Part shown: positions 16,162 to 24,810 of the stretch, one piece after another
Layout: the number at the start of each line of letters is the position of its first letter
How positions within the stretch are numbered: the first letter of the stretch is position 1
Origin: Phycisphaerae bacterium
GTDB lineage: Bacteria > Planctomycetota > Phycisphaerae > Sedimentisphaerales > Anaerohalosphaeraceae
Direction: 5' to 3'
Assembly (NCBI GenBank): GCA_012729675.1
Contig: JAAYCR010000034.1
Location: 18,125-82,124, forward strand
Length of the DNA stretch: 64,000 nucleotides
Translations under genes and position numbers: made by a program
The notes under the pieces: generated by a model
What the model saw: the letters and a program-made list of their open reading frames with translations, nothing else
Told to the model about the DNA's origin: nothing
Databases searched by the model: none

Positions 16162-17340
16162 ATGCTGCTTCCGATACGCACCAGCATCAGCCCGCGCAGG
16201 ACGCCGTATGCCAATTATATCCTGATTACGACCAACATCGTGATCTTTATGCTCAGCTACTGGCCGCACCAAGTCGGGCCGTATATCGAGCCGCTGCGAA
16301 ACTGGGCGCAGCCGTTTATGCTACTTCCCGAACATCCCTATATCTGGCAGTTTGTGACATACGCTTTTCTGCATGGAAGCCTGATGCACATTCTGGGTAA
16401 TATGTATTTTTTATATATTTTTGGCAACAATGTCAATGATAGGCTGGGCAATGTCGGCTATATCTGCTTTTACCTGGGCGGAGCGGTCTTTTCGGGGCTG
16501 GGGCATGCATTGCTGCATAGTAACCCCGTCTTGGGCGCCAGCGGGGCCGTCGCGGCGGTGACGGGGGCGTACCTGGTGCTGTTTCCTCACACCTTTCTCA
16601 CGGTGATCTATATGTTCATCATTATTGGCACGTTTGAGATCAAAGCGATGTTTCTGATTGCCATCAAGCTGATCTTATTTGACAATTTTCTGCAAAAGCA
16701 TATTTCGACAGCCAATATCGCGTTTGACGCTCATTTGGCTGGATATGGCTTCGGGATTATTGTCCTTATGGGGTTGCTGGCTGTCAAAATTCTTGACAGC
16801 AGCTATGCCGATCTTTGGGGGTCGCTGCGGCAGTGGAACCGGCGTCGGCGGTTTCGCGACATTGCCGCCGATGACTATGACCCGTGGGGGCATCGCGTCG
16901 GGCGAAAGCCTGTTACGGCCAAGGTCGAGGACAGCGGCAAGGCCGACCCGAATGTCGAGCGGATTCTTGGCCTGCGAGCCCAGATCGGGCAGGCGATGAA
17001 CCGGCACGACAACCAACAGGCCGCCCGGTTGTACGAGGAACTGCTTGATCTCGACCCCCGGCAAGTGCTGCCGCGTCAGCTTCAACTGGATATGGCCAAT
17101 CAGCTTTTTTCAGATGGAAAATGGAAACTTTCATCGAAGACTTATGAACTCTTTTTGGCCTCTTATAGCAATTATGAGCATGCCGAACAGGTGTTTTTAA
17201 TGCTCGGCCTGCTGTACGGCCGATATCTGAATCAGCGGGACATCGCCCTCGACTATTTAAATCGCGCTAAAGACCGGCTGACCGACCCCGGGCAGAAGTC
17301 TCTGTGTACACAGGAAATCAGTCGTTTGGAAAATGCGTAG
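16162..17340 (+). CDS. rhomboid family intramembrane serine protease with C-terminal helical (TPR-like) domain
   Basis: Inner-membrane protease with six or so hydrophobic segments in residues 15-220. The catalytic dyad is visible: Ser127 in GASGAVAAV and His191 in FDAHLAGYGFG. The HGSLMHILGNMYFLYIFG segment is the conserved L1/TM2 HxxxN region. Residues about 225-392 form a soluble cytoplasmic tail with helical repeats (ARLYEELLDLDP, ALDYLNRAKDRL) resembling TPRs, probably for substrate or partner binding. No strong Shine-Dalgarno box before ATG. It is followed after 121 bp by an SH3 envelope protein on the same strand. Confidence 0.9.
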   Translation: MLLPIRTSISPRRTPYANYILITTNIVIFMLSYWPHQVGPYIEPLRNWAQPFMLLPEHPYIWQFVTYAFLHGSLMHILGNMYFLYIFGNNVNDRLGNVGYICFYLGGAVFSGLGHALLHSNPVLGASGAVAAVTGAYLVLFPHTFLTVIYMFIIIGTFEIKAMFLIAIKLILFDNFLQKHISTANIAFDAHLAGYGFGIIVLMGLLAVKILDSSYADLWGSLRQWNRRRRFRDIAADDYDPWGHRVGRKPVTAKVEDSGKADPNVERILGLRAQIGQAMNRHDNQQAARLYEELLDLDPRQVLPRQLQLDMANQLFSDGKWKLSSKTYELFLASYSNYEHAEQVFLMLGLLYGRYLNQRDIALDYLNRAKDRLTDPGQKSLCTQEISRLENA

Positions 17341-17461
17341 GCGGCCCCCTGAAAAGCATTGACAAGTGAATGAGGAGATGGTAGCCTTATCGTTTATAAA
17401 GATTGTGGAAAAGGTATATCCGGATAGGATGGAGTTTAGACTGCAATTACGGAGAGTAGTT

Positions 17462-18739
17462 ATGGTATTGAAAATACAAATGATCGGTTGGATTACACTG
17501 ACCTCGTCGGCCTTTGTGTCGCTTGCCGTCGCACAAACGACCCCCTCAATCGCCGGACAACCGGCGGCTGTCGCCTATCCCTTTATCGCAGAGTTAACGG
17601 GCAATGACGTGTATATCCGTTCGGGACGCGGGCCGGGGTATTATCACTGCGGACAAGTCAATCGGGGTGACCAGGTTACTGTGGTCGAAGAAGTCAGCGG
17701 CTGGGCGAAAATTTTGCCGTTGCCGGAGAATTACTCTTGGATTCACAAAAACTACGTCCGGCTGGATCCGCAAAACCGCAACATCGGAACGGTGACCGGG
17801 GATAATGTCCGGGTGTGGGCGGGGTCGGACTTTATCGATCCGATTCGGTCGTTCAGTATCCAGACACGGCTGAACACCGGCGAGTTGGTTGATCTGTTCG
17901 ACCCGGCGCAGCCGGATTCAGGCGACTACTACAAGATTAAATCGCCTACCGGGGCGTATCTGTGGATCAGCAGCGAGTATCTTCGCTATGTCGGTCCGAT
18001 CAAACCCGTCGAATCGATTGAGCCGGTCGAAGTCCCTGATTCCGACCCCGTCGTCGTCGGAGAACAGCTTACGCTTGAAGAACTGTTGGGCGTTGAACCG
18101 AGGCCAGCCGTACCCCCGGCCAGTGAAGAGCCAAGACCTGTCGAACCGGAAATCAAACCCGAAGAACCCGAGCCGACACCGGTGTCCAAAGAAGTCGAAT
18201 ATTTGCAGCGGTGCTATCAGTTGGCCGACAAGATCAATGCGGAAGTCAAAAAGCCGATCAATGAGCAGGACTACAGCGAGTATAAACAGCAATTGATTGC
18301 GATGACCGAAGATCCTCAAGCGGGCAGGGCCGCCACTCATGCTCAGATACTGATCGATCGCATCGAGCGTTTTGAACTGGCTATCGGCGTAACGCAAACG
18401 CTTAAAGAACAAGACGCCCGGCTTGAACAAATCCGTGCGGAGATCGAAAGGGCGCGGCAAGCTCAGGTGCAGCGCATTGGCGATCCGCAGCAGCGGCCGC
18501 TTTTCACCGGTACGGTGCGGCCCTCGTTTGTCTATGCCGCATCGACCGGCCAAAAACGTTATCTGCTGACGGATAACGAGGGCCTTATCCAGTGTTATAT
18601 GCTGGCGGCGGGGCCGGAAATCGAAAGTCGTCTCGAACAGCTTGTGGACAGTCGCATCAGCATTCGCGGCGAGATTATCAGCGACCCCCAGGCGCTGGTT
18701 ACGCTGGTGTCGGTAACGTCGATTCAGATGCAAGAATAA
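17462..18739 (+). CDS. exported protein with bacterial SH3 domains
   Basis: 425 residues from ATG 17462 (GGAG 8 nt upstream). N-terminal signal peptide ends near SLAVAQ. Two SH3b-like domains follow: residues about 38-95 (NDVYIRSGRGPGYY...GWAKILPLPENYSWIHKNYV) and about 98-175 (DNVRVWAGSDF...GAYLWISSEYL). Then a Pro/Glu-rich linker, a charged coiled-coil-like stretch (about 240-355) and a C-terminal beta domain (FTGTVRPSFVY...ISIRGEIISDP). SH3b domains commonly bind peptidoglycan, so a cell-wall role in the periplasm is inferred. The open frame begins at 17366 but lacks a signal peptide at that end. Confidence 0.82.
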   Translation: MVLKIQMIGWITLTSSAFVSLAVAQTTPSIAGQPAAVAYPFIAELTGNDVYIRSGRGPGYYHCGQVNRGDQVTVVEEVSGWAKILPLPENYSWIHKNYVRLDPQNRNIGTVTGDNVRVWAGSDFIDPIRSFSIQTRLNTGELVDLFDPAQPDSGDYYKIKSPTGAYLWISSEYLRYVGPIKPVESIEPVEVPDSDPVVVGEQLTLEELLGVEPRPAVPPASEEPRPVEPEIKPEEPEPTPVSKEVEYLQRCYQLADKINAEVKKPINEQDYSEYKQQLIAMTEDPQAGRAATHAQILIDRIERFELAIGVTQTLKEQDARLEQIRAEIERARQAQVQRIGDPQQRPLFTGTVRPSFVYAASTGQKRYLLTDNEGLIQCYMLAAGPEIESRLEQLVDSRISIRGEIISDPQALVTLVSVTSIQMQE

Positions 18740-18767
18740 GAACTTTAAAAAAAACACATATTTTAAG

Positions 18768-18798
18768 ACCGATCTGATGTTTTCAGGTCGGTTTTTTT
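18768..18798 (+). terminator. intrinsic terminator after SH3 gene
   Basis: ACCGATCTGA and TCAGGTCGGT pair (one G-T) around a short loop, followed by a T-run (18791-18798). Lies 28 bp after the stop codon. Confidence 0.85.
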
Positions 18799-18892
18799 AT
18801 GCCTAAATTCCTCGATTTTCAACTGCCACGAAAGCAACGCCTTATAATATCCTTCTAATTGACGAATAATCCGTGTAATCATAATGTAATTT

Positions 18893-18942
18893 TTATGTGA
18901 CACATTTCACATAAATCTGTCGGCATTTTTACTGAGTACAAT
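18893..18942 (+). promoter_or_regulatory. CRP/FNR-type operator and promoter of hydrogenase-chemoreceptor operon
   Basis: TTATGTGA-N6-TCACATAA (18893-18914) is a perfect palindrome matching the CRP consensus TGTGA-N6-TCACA; FNR-family relatives use a similar frame. A -10-like TACAAT lies at 18937-18942, with no good -35, as expected for an activator-dependent promoter; the palindrome centre is about 45 bp before the predicted start. The 5' leader of about 137 nt contains a GAATTGT/ACAATTC inverted repeat. The gap 18740-19085 holds no gene. Confidence 0.6.
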
Positions 18943-19085
18943 TTAGGTGTAATTTTGTCAAAAGTATCAATTGAATTGTGTCGATAATACAAAAACAATT
19001 CAGGCTCACAAGGTAATACTAAACCTTCCAGAACTGGCGTTTCGCAAAGTAACCGGAAGAATAAAGCATTAAACAGGAGTCAGAT

Positions 19086-20624
19086 ATGACAACGACTGTC
19101 AGCATCAGTCCTCTGACGCGGATTGAGGGGCATTTGGCCATTCATACAGCGTCGGAAAGTCTGCCCGATCAGAAAGGCGTGCGCATCACGGAAGCCCGCT
19201 GCGAGGGGGAAATGTTCCGTGGGTTTGAAACGATTTTGAGCGGGCGAGACCCCTTGGACGCCCAGCAAATCACCCAGCGCATCTGCGGGGTCTGTCCGAT
19301 TTCGCACGGGATGGCTTCCCTGACGGCACAGGAGATGGCTTACGGCGTGACACCGACCCGCAACGGCCGTTTGGGGCAGAATCTGGTATTCGCAGCCAAT
19401 TATCTCCAGTCTCATATCCTTCACTTTTATCATCTGGCGGCACTGGATTTCGTCGATATTACGGCCGTACTCAAATACAATGGTAACGATCCGCTGCTCA
19501 AGTCGCTCCGGGCATGGGTGGAGACGGCGGTTGCCCAAAATCAGATTTTTGCCGGCGCGCCGTTCCTGCCGCGTTATGAAGTCAACCAGTATATTGCATC
19601 CGACGACGCCAACTGGCAGTTGATCGGCCATTATGTCGAAGCGCTGAATCTGCGTACGATTGCGCATGAGATGGCCGCGGTGTTCGGCGCCAAGCTGCCG
19701 CACTCGACCGCACTGGTTCCGACAGGCATCACCGGACGCATAACTATGGAGCGCATTTTGGCCTATAAAAGCCGGCTGACCAAGCTGACCGACTTTGTCA
19801 ACAACGTGTATTTGCCTGATTTGCTTACGGCGGCCAAGGCCTTTCCGAACTATTGGGCGATTGGCGTCAGCTATCCGAACTATTTGAGCTTCGGGGCGTT
19901 TCGGATGGAAGAGGCGACGGGCGAGCGCGTCCGAACGTTTATCCCCGGCGGCGTGGTGATCAACGGCCGTTACCAAACGCTGGACACCGGCAAGATCGGC
20001 GAATACGTCGGGCATTCCCATTATTCGTCACGCTCCGGACTGCATCCGTTCGAAGGGCAGACCACGCCGGATACCGGCAAGGGGTACAGTTGGCTCAAAA
20101 CGCCGCGCTACGACAATCAGGTGATGGAGGTCGGTCCGCTGGCGCGTGTGATGGCGGCGTATTATGCACCGGGCGGAGAGTTCTTCAAAAATGAAGTGGA
20201 TGCAGTGCTGGCGTCTGTGAATTTGACTCCCGATAAACTGAACTCGGTGCTGGGGCGGCATTTGGCGCGCGGACTGGAGGCCAAGTGGATCGCACAACAG
20301 GCGGGGCGATGGCTGGATGAACTTGTGCCGGGCGAGCCGGCCGCCAAGAAATTCGCTATCCCCAAAACCGGTCGGGGCTTTGGTCTTGTGGAAGCACCGC
20401 GCGGGGCGCTGGGACACTGGCTGACGATTGAGGAGCATAAAATCGGCCGCTATCAGTGCATTGTTCCGACGACCTGGAACTGTTCTCCGCGCGACGACGC
20501 CGGCCGTCCCGGCGCGGTTGAGAAAGCCCTGGAGGGCACCCATATCGCCGATCCGGCCCAGCCGATTGAGGCCGGACGTGTGGTTCGTTCGTTCGATCCC
20601 TGTATTGCCTGTGCGGTACATTAA
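19086..20624 (+). CDS. [NiFe]-hydrogenase large subunit without C-terminal maturation tail
   Basis: Catalytic subunit carrying the NiFe(CN)2CO site, 512 residues. The N-terminal nickel motif is RGFETILSGRDPLD...QRICGVCPISH (Cys67, Cys70, His74) and the C-terminal one DPCIACAVH (Cys506, Cys509, His512). The stop codon follows His512 directly; standard uptake enzymes carry about 15 more residues that an endopeptidase removes, while H2-sensing HoxC/HupV lack them. That points to a sensory role. It precedes the small subunit gene, the reverse of the usual small-large order. Probably exported together with the Tat-borne small subunit (hitchhiking). No maturation (hyp) genes or cytochrome b are in the window. 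Confidence 0.93.
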   Translation: MTTTVSISPLTRIEGHLAIHTASESLPDQKGVRITEARCEGEMFRGFETILSGRDPLDAQQITQRICGVCPISHGMASLTAQEMAYGVTPTRNGRLGQNLVFAANYLQSHILHFYHLAALDFVDITAVLKYNGNDPLLKSLRAWVETAVAQNQIFAGAPFLPRYEVNQYIASDDANWQLIGHYVEALNLRTIAHEMAAVFGAKLPHSTALVPTGITGRITMERILAYKSRLTKLTDFVNNVYLPDLLTAAKAFPNYWAIGVSYPNYLSFGAFRMEEATGERVRTFIPGGVVINGRYQTLDTGKIGEYVGHSHYSSRSGLHPFEGQTTPDTGKGYSWLKTPRYDNQVMEVGPLARVMAAYYAPGGEFFKNEVDAVLASVNLTPDKLNSVLGRHLARGLEAKWIAQQAGRWLDELVPGEPAAKKFAIPKTGRGFGLVEAPRGALGHWLTIEEHKIGRYQCIVPTTWNCSPRDDAGRPGAVEKALEGTHIADPAQPIEAGRVVRSFDPCIACAVH

Positions 20625-20653
20625 CCTGTTTATTAATCGAAAAGGAAAGGCTT

Positions 20654-21619
20654 ATGAAAACCGCTTTTTCACGACGCGATTTTATGAAGCTTGCAGGGAT
20701 GCTGACTGCTTCAGCGGCACTACCGAAACACCTGACGGAGGTCTTTGCGGCCGGGCTGGAACGACTTGCCGAATCGACCCGGGTCGTCTGGCTTCAGGGG
20801 CAGTCCTGCAGCGGCGAGTCGATTTCGCTGCTGAACTCGATTGACCCGAATCCCGCCGATCTGCTGACCCGTTATATTACGCTGGTCATCCATCAGAACA
20901 TCGGTGCCGCGCAGGGGCAGACCTTTATGGATACGCTGGATAAGGCGCGGCTTACAAAAGATTACATTCTCGTCGTCGAAGGCTCCATTCCGCTGAATAT
21001 GCCCAAAGCTTGCATCATCGGCGGACGTACCTTTGAAGCGATTCTACTGGAGATGATTCCGGACGCCAAGGCGATTGTCGCCGCCGGCACGTGCGCTGCG
21101 TTCGGGGGTATCCCCGCCGCCGAAGGCAATCCGACCGGGTCTGCGGGCGTCAAGGATTTTATGGAACATCACCATTTATCGTGGCGAGGAAAGCTGATCA
21201 ACTGTCCGAGCTGCCCGACGCATCCGATGTCGATTGTCGGGACGCTGGCGTATCTGGCGGCCGGCCGATTCCCCGAAATCGACGAAACCCTGCTGACGCC
21301 GAAGATGTGTTATCATCACAGCACGCACGACCAGTGTCCGCGCTATCATGATTTTGAGCGAAAGATATTCGCCGAGCATTTCGGCCAGCCGGACGGCTGT
21401 CTGTTTAAACTGGGCTGCCTGGGGCCGCTGACACACACCGAGTGTCCGCATCGTCAATGGAACTCCGGCGTCAACTGGTGCATCCGGGCGTCCGCGCCGT
21501 GCATCGGATGCAGCTGGCAGGATTTTTGCAGGAAAAAAGATTTTCCACTGTACCGCATCGGCGAAGCGTCGCATGCCGTCAGCTACACAGAACATGATCG
21601 TTCGGGAGGCACACTATGA
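20654..21619 (+). CDS. [NiFe]-hydrogenase small subunit, Tat-exported
   Basis: Electron-transfer subunit with three FeS clusters, 321 residues. Twin-arginine signal [10 protein letters not shown] at residues 6-15, then a hydrophobic stretch. Proximal cluster: [13 protein letters not shown] gives Cys52 and Glu55 where CxxC is usual, with Cys147 and Cys184 as the other ligands. Distal cluster: His225, Cys228, Cys249, Cys255. Medial cluster: Cys264, Cys283, Cys286. There is no hydrophobic C-terminal anchor, so the enzyme should be soluble in the periplasm. Actinobacterial-type hydrogenases have Asp at the position of Glu55 (known), so a 3-Cys/1-carboxylate cluster is plausible. The stop overlaps the chemoreceptor start by 4 bp (ATGA). 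Confidence 0.93.
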   Translation: MKTAFSRRDFMKLAGMLTASAALPKHLTEVFAAGLERLAESTRVVWLQGQSCSGESISLLNSIDPNPADLLTRYITLVIHQNIGAAQGQTFMDTLDKARLTKDYILVVEGSIPLNMPKACIIGGRTFEAILLEMIPDAKAIVAAGTCAAFGGIPAAEGNPTGSAGVKDFMEHHHLSWRGKLINCPSCPTHPMSIVGTLAYLAAGRFPEIDETLLTPKMCYHHSTHDQCPRYHDFERKIFAEHFGQPDGCLFKLGCLGPLTHTECPHRQWNSGVNWCIRASAPCIGCSWQDFCRKKDFPLYRIGEASHAVSYTEHDRSGGTL

Positions 21620-23193
21620 GCTTAAAACGTCTGAATCTGTTTACCAAGATATTGCTGGTTGCGATTCTGCCCATCCTGTTTTTGGGAATTACGCTTCAAA
21701 CCATCAATTACTCGCTGAGCCGAAACTCACTGGCGGCCATGTCGGAACAGTTTGGTGAGAGCCTGAATCAGCTCAGCCGAGAATCCATTGACGAAATGAT
21801 CAGCATGAGCGAACAGGCAGCGCGCGATCTGTTGCTGGAAATCCGCATCGCTGTGGGCAATTCGCTGCAGCCGGGCGAAGCGGCCAAATTCCTCGATCTG
21901 GCCAAGCAGCAGGCCGAGCTGGAACAGGTGGCGGAGTTTTCCTATTACGGCCCCGACGGGACGCTTGAGCTGTCCTCCAATGAAAATTCGGCCCGCCGCT
22001 CCGTCCCGGCCGATATTCTGAACGAGGCTCAAAAGACACGTCAACTGGTCATTCGCGGAACCGAAGAATCCGCCCGGACGATGTGCTTCTATCAGCCGCT
22101 CTTTATGGATGCGGATATGATTCGGATGAATCCTGACTACCGGATCGGCCAGTTTTTCGGGATGCTGTTTGTCGAATTCAGCAAAGACCGCATTTTTGAC
22201 AGCATTCGGACGCAGCGGGAACGCATTGACGAAGCGGTTGACATCGGACATTCCACTGCCGAAAACTTTATTGCACGAAATCTGTGGGTCAGTTTTACTG
22301 TGGTTGCGGTATTTGTGGCATTATTGTCGGTCATTACCATACCGCTGGTCAAACGCACGGTCATCCGTCCGATGAAATCCGCGATTGAGTCCAATCATCA
22401 GATTGCCGCGTTTTTGTCTTCGGCGGCGTTTCAGTTCCGCTCGGCTTCGGAAGTGATCGCACAGGGCGCAACCGAACAGGCGTCCGGACTTCAGGAGACG
22501 TCTTCGAGCCTCGATGAAATTACGTCCATGACCCGAAGCAACGCCGAGCATGCCGGGCAGGCCAATATTCTGGCGGCCAACGCACGCAAGGCGGCCGATA
22601 CGGGCGTCGAAGCCATCAACCAGATGAATCAGGCGATTTTAGAGATTCGCACCAGCGCCGATGAGACGTCCAAAATCGTCAAGGTCATCGATGAAATCGC
22701 ATTTCAGACCAACCTGCTGGCGCTCAACGCGGCCGTCGAAGCCGCCCGTGCCGGCGAAGCAGGCAAGGGATTTGCCGTGGTGGCCGAAGAAGTCCGCAAT
22801 CTTGCCATTCGCAGCGCAGAGGCCGCCAAAGACACCTCTGCCAAAATCGAACAATCCGTCCAGCAGACGCAAAACGGCGTCAAGCTGGCTGAAGGTGTTA
22901 GCAAGGCCCTGCGGGATATTGCCGAGCAAATCGGAAAAACCGCCGAGTTGGTGCAGGAGATTTCACAGGCCAGCAGCGAACAGGCACAGGGCATCGAGCA
23001 GATCAACACGTCGATTGCGGAAATGGACAAAATTACACAGCAAAATGCAGCAAACGCCGAAGAGACCGTCAGTTCAGCCGAAGAATTGAACTGTCAGGCC
23101 GAACAGCTTATTGAAACAGTCGACAGTCTTGTGACGTTGGTCGGCAGCATCAACCGGCAGGCCGATACGCTGGCGATTAAAGAGATGGCATAA
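21616..23193 (+). CDS. methyl-accepting chemotaxis protein coupled to the hydrogenase
   Basis: Transmembrane chemoreceptor of 525 residues. TM1 about 12-33, periplasmic sensor about 34-222 (long helix, then [17 protein letters not shown] and [13 protein letters not shown], reminiscent of a Cache-type fold), TM2 about 223-245. The linker after TM2 is too short and lacks a recognisable HAMP domain. The cytoplasmic signalling domain has the conserved hairpin tip [20 protein letters not shown] then [15 protein letters not shown] (about 359-396), which contacts CheA/CheW. GGAGG 7 nt before ATG; the start overlaps the hydrogenase small subunit gene, so production is coupled. The obvious inference is that the periplasmic hydrogenase talks to the sensor domain. 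No che genes are nearby. Confidence 0.92.
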   Translation: MSLKRLNLFTKILLVAILPILFLGITLQTINYSLSRNSLAAMSEQFGESLNQLSRESIDEMISMSEQAARDLLLEIRIAVGNSLQPGEAAKFLDLAKQQAELEQVAEFSYYGPDGTLELSSNENSARRSVPADILNEAQKTRQLVIRGTEESARTMCFYQPLFMDADMIRMNPDYRIGQFFGMLFVEFSKDRIFDSIRTQRERIDEAVDIGHSTAENFIARNLWVSFTVVAVFVALLSVITIPLVKRTVIRPMKSAIESNHQIAAFLSSAAFQFRSASEVIAQGATEQASGLQETSSSLDEITSMTRSNAEHAGQANILAANARKAADTGVEAINQMNQAILEIRTSADETSKIVKVIDEIAFQTNLLALNAAVEAARAGEAGKGFAVVAEEVRNLAIRSAEAAKDTSAKIEQSVQQTQNGVKLAEGVSKALRDIAEQIGKTAELVQEISQASSEQAQGIEQINTSIAEMDKITQQNAANAEETVSSAEELNCQAEQLIETVDSLVTLVGSINRQADTLAIKEMA

Positions 23194-23233
23194 CCCTTGC
23201 GTTCGGCCCGGATCACTGTCCTTCTGACACGGT

Positions 23234-23267
23234 AACGGGACAAGCTTCGCTTTGTCCCGTTTTTTTT
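23234..23267 (+). terminator. intrinsic terminator of hydrogenase-chemoreceptor operon
   Basis: ACGGGACAAGC-TTC-GCTTTGTCCCGT hairpin (one T bulge or G-T) followed by eight T, 40 bp after the chemoreceptor stop. It closes the operon before the convergent azoR gene. Confidence 0.9.
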
Positions 23268-23283
23268 GCGCGTTCGGACAGTG

Positions 23284-23913
23284 TTAAAAGGTCTTGGCTT
23301 GGGTGTCGGCCTGTTTGACGGCGGCGGCGAGGGCTTTTTTTGCGACTTCTTCGCCTTCCTGCAGTGTCGGTTCGACGATCAGGCGGTGTAACGTCGTAAA
23401 GCCCATGAATCTGAAAATCTGTTCGACATAGCGTATTTGCAAATCATAAGCCTCACCCGGCGTGCCGGGCGGAAACGCCCCGCCGCGAGCATAGACGCCC
23501 AGCAGGGGTTTTCCGGTCACCAAGCCCTCGTAGCCGTTGTCACCGATAGTGAAGGTGTAGCCGGGCTGGACGAGGATGTCGATGTATTGCTTGAGCCGGT
23601 ATGGAATAGAGAAATTCCACATCGGCGAGGCCAGCACATATTTGTTGGCCGCCTTGAACCGCTCAATGACGGCCTCTACCTCCTGCCAGACCTTTCGCTC
23701 TTCGGGCGTGGCGGGCTGGTTGTTGGGAATTTTGAATTTGGCGGCTGTGGCCGTGCCGTCAAATTCCGGAAGGTCGGCCTCAAAAAGATTCAATGTGTCG
23801 ATCCGGTCGTCCGGATGTCCGGCCTTGTACGCCTTGAGAAATGCATCGGCGGCCTGAATGGATTTGGAACGTTCTCCGCGCGGCGAGGCCTGAAGGTACA
23901 ATACAGTTGCCAT
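23284..23913 (-). CDS. azoR: FMN-dependent NADH:quinone oxidoreductase / azoreductase
   Basis: Flavodoxin-fold enzyme reducing quinones and azo compounds with NADH in two-electron steps. 209 residues, family length. N-terminal phosphate-binding loop LQASPRGERSKS, then the SPMWNFSIPYRLKQYIDILVQPGYTF stretch read as its two signatures MWNFSIPYRLKQYID and PGYTF, and the GVYARGGAFPPGTP flavin loop. AGAGG 7 nt upstream of ATG. Single gene with its own promoter and an operator-like palindrome upstream. Confidence 0.93.
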   Translation of the reverse strand: MATVLYLQASPRGERSKSIQAADAFLKAYKAGHPDDRIDTLNLFEADLPEFDGTATAAKFKIPNNQPATPEERKVWQEVEAVIERFKAANKYVLASPMWNFSIPYRLKQYIDILVQPGYTFTIGDNGYEGLVTGKPLLGVYARGGAFPPGTPGEAYDLQIRYVEQIFRFMGFTTLHRLIVEPTLQEGEEVAKKALAAAVKQADTQAKTF

Positions 23914-23956
23914 AGCAATTCCTCTCTTTTATGTGCTTCAACAACACAAATTCTTC

Positions 23957-24010
23957 TGCAATCAAGATAATTTTGATTGCAACATTATACGGGATAACCA
24001 GCTTTTTCAA
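23957..24010 (-). promoter_or_regulatory. azoR promoter with palindromic operator
   Basis: Minus strand: TTGAAA (24005-24010), 15-bp spacer, TATAAT (23984-23989). Immediately downstream, covering the expected start, TGCAATCAA-N7-TTGATTGCA (23957-23981) is a perfect 9-bp palindrome, the size of a MarR/TetR-type operator. azoR genes are often repressed this way and induced by quinones (family knowledge); the regulator is not in the window. Confidence 0.6.
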
Positions 24011-24039
24011 AGACCATTATACAATTGACTATTGTCCTT

Positions 24040-24213
24040 TCAAGCAGAATAATGCTCCTGGAAGCAAAATAGCAGTGATGCCGATATTTTGTGATTAGCC
24101 ATTAATTGTATTGTCATTTTGAGCATCTTATTCATCATTGCCCATAACACGGAGGGAATATCGGTGCGTATTCGTGAATCAGACTTAACGAGAAATGGCT
24201 GTGATTCACTCAT
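24040..24213 (-). pseudogene. decayed third copy of the prepilin-like tandem gene
   Basis: From ATG 24213 the frame reads MSESQPFLVKSDSRIRT, the same opening as the neighbour at 24798, then SVLWAMMN before diverging and stopping after 57 codons. Only the first 30 or so codons resemble the neighbour. The sequence just upstream (GCTCCAGTTAGTCGGGTGTC complement of the array junction) is shared with the other copies, so this is a broken member of a tandem duplication. Confidence 0.7.
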
Positions 24214-24225
24214 GAAAAGCTCCAG

Positions 24226-24798
24226 TTAGTCGGGTGTCCAGCGGAGGGTGTGGAGTTGGTTGGCGGGGACGAATTGGACGCTGCCGTCGGCGAAGAGGAC
24301 GTTACAGCCCTCGCCTTGGTGGTATTCGGTCGTGAGAGATTCGGGGCCGCCGGATGGGTTCCAGCGGCGGGGGCCGGGGGAGACTTCAAAGAGCAGGACC
24401 ATATCAGGGGGGATTTCTCTGAAGCGTTGGCTGGCGGCGTTGTGGTTTATGGCGTATGAGGATTTCCCTTCGGAAGCGTCATCGCCGGGACAGAGAAATA
24501 ATTTCGGGGAGATGTCCGCATCTTTGAGCAAAACGTCACACCAGTTATCAGCGAATGAGAGTGGTTTCTCATAATCCTTGGCATAGACGATCAGGGCAAC
24601 CCCAAGTTCTCTGAGGTTGGTCCTGCAGACTGCGCGGTGGGCAAGAGCTTTCGATTTACTGAAAGCTGGCATCATGATTGCAAATATCAGCCAGATAAAA
24701 CAAATACTTACAACTGCCATCATTGCCCAAAACACAGAGGCAATTTTGGTGCGTATTCGTGAATCAGACTTAACGAGAAATGGCTGTGACTCACTCAT
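24226..24798 (-). CDS. prepilin-like protein, short tandem paralogue
   Basis: 190 residues, one membrane segment at about 18-42 (FWAMMAVVSICFIWLIFAIM). The rest is an extracytoplasmic domain ending CNVLFADGSVQFVPANQL, a motif typical of the C-terminus of planctomycete DUF1559/type II prepilin-like proteins. CRTNLRELGVALIVYAKDY matches the alpha helix of that family. It lacks the canonical N-terminal prepilin cleavage site at the very start. GGAG lies before ATG. The next copy ends 12 bp upstream with the same last nine residues (LHTLRWTPD) and nearly identical DNA, so gene conversion or recent duplication is likely. Function unknown. Confidence 0.8.
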   Translation of the reverse strand: MSESQPFLVKSDSRIRTKIASVFWAMMAVVSICFIWLIFAIMMPAFSKSKALAHRAVCRTNLRELGVALIVYAKDYEKPLSFADNWCDVLLKDADISPKLFLCPGDDASEGKSSYAINHNAASQRFREIPPDMVLLFEVSPGPRRWNPSGGPESLTTEYHQGEGCNVLFADGSVQFVPANQLHTLRWTPD

Positions 24799-24810
24799 GA
24801 AAAGCTCCAG

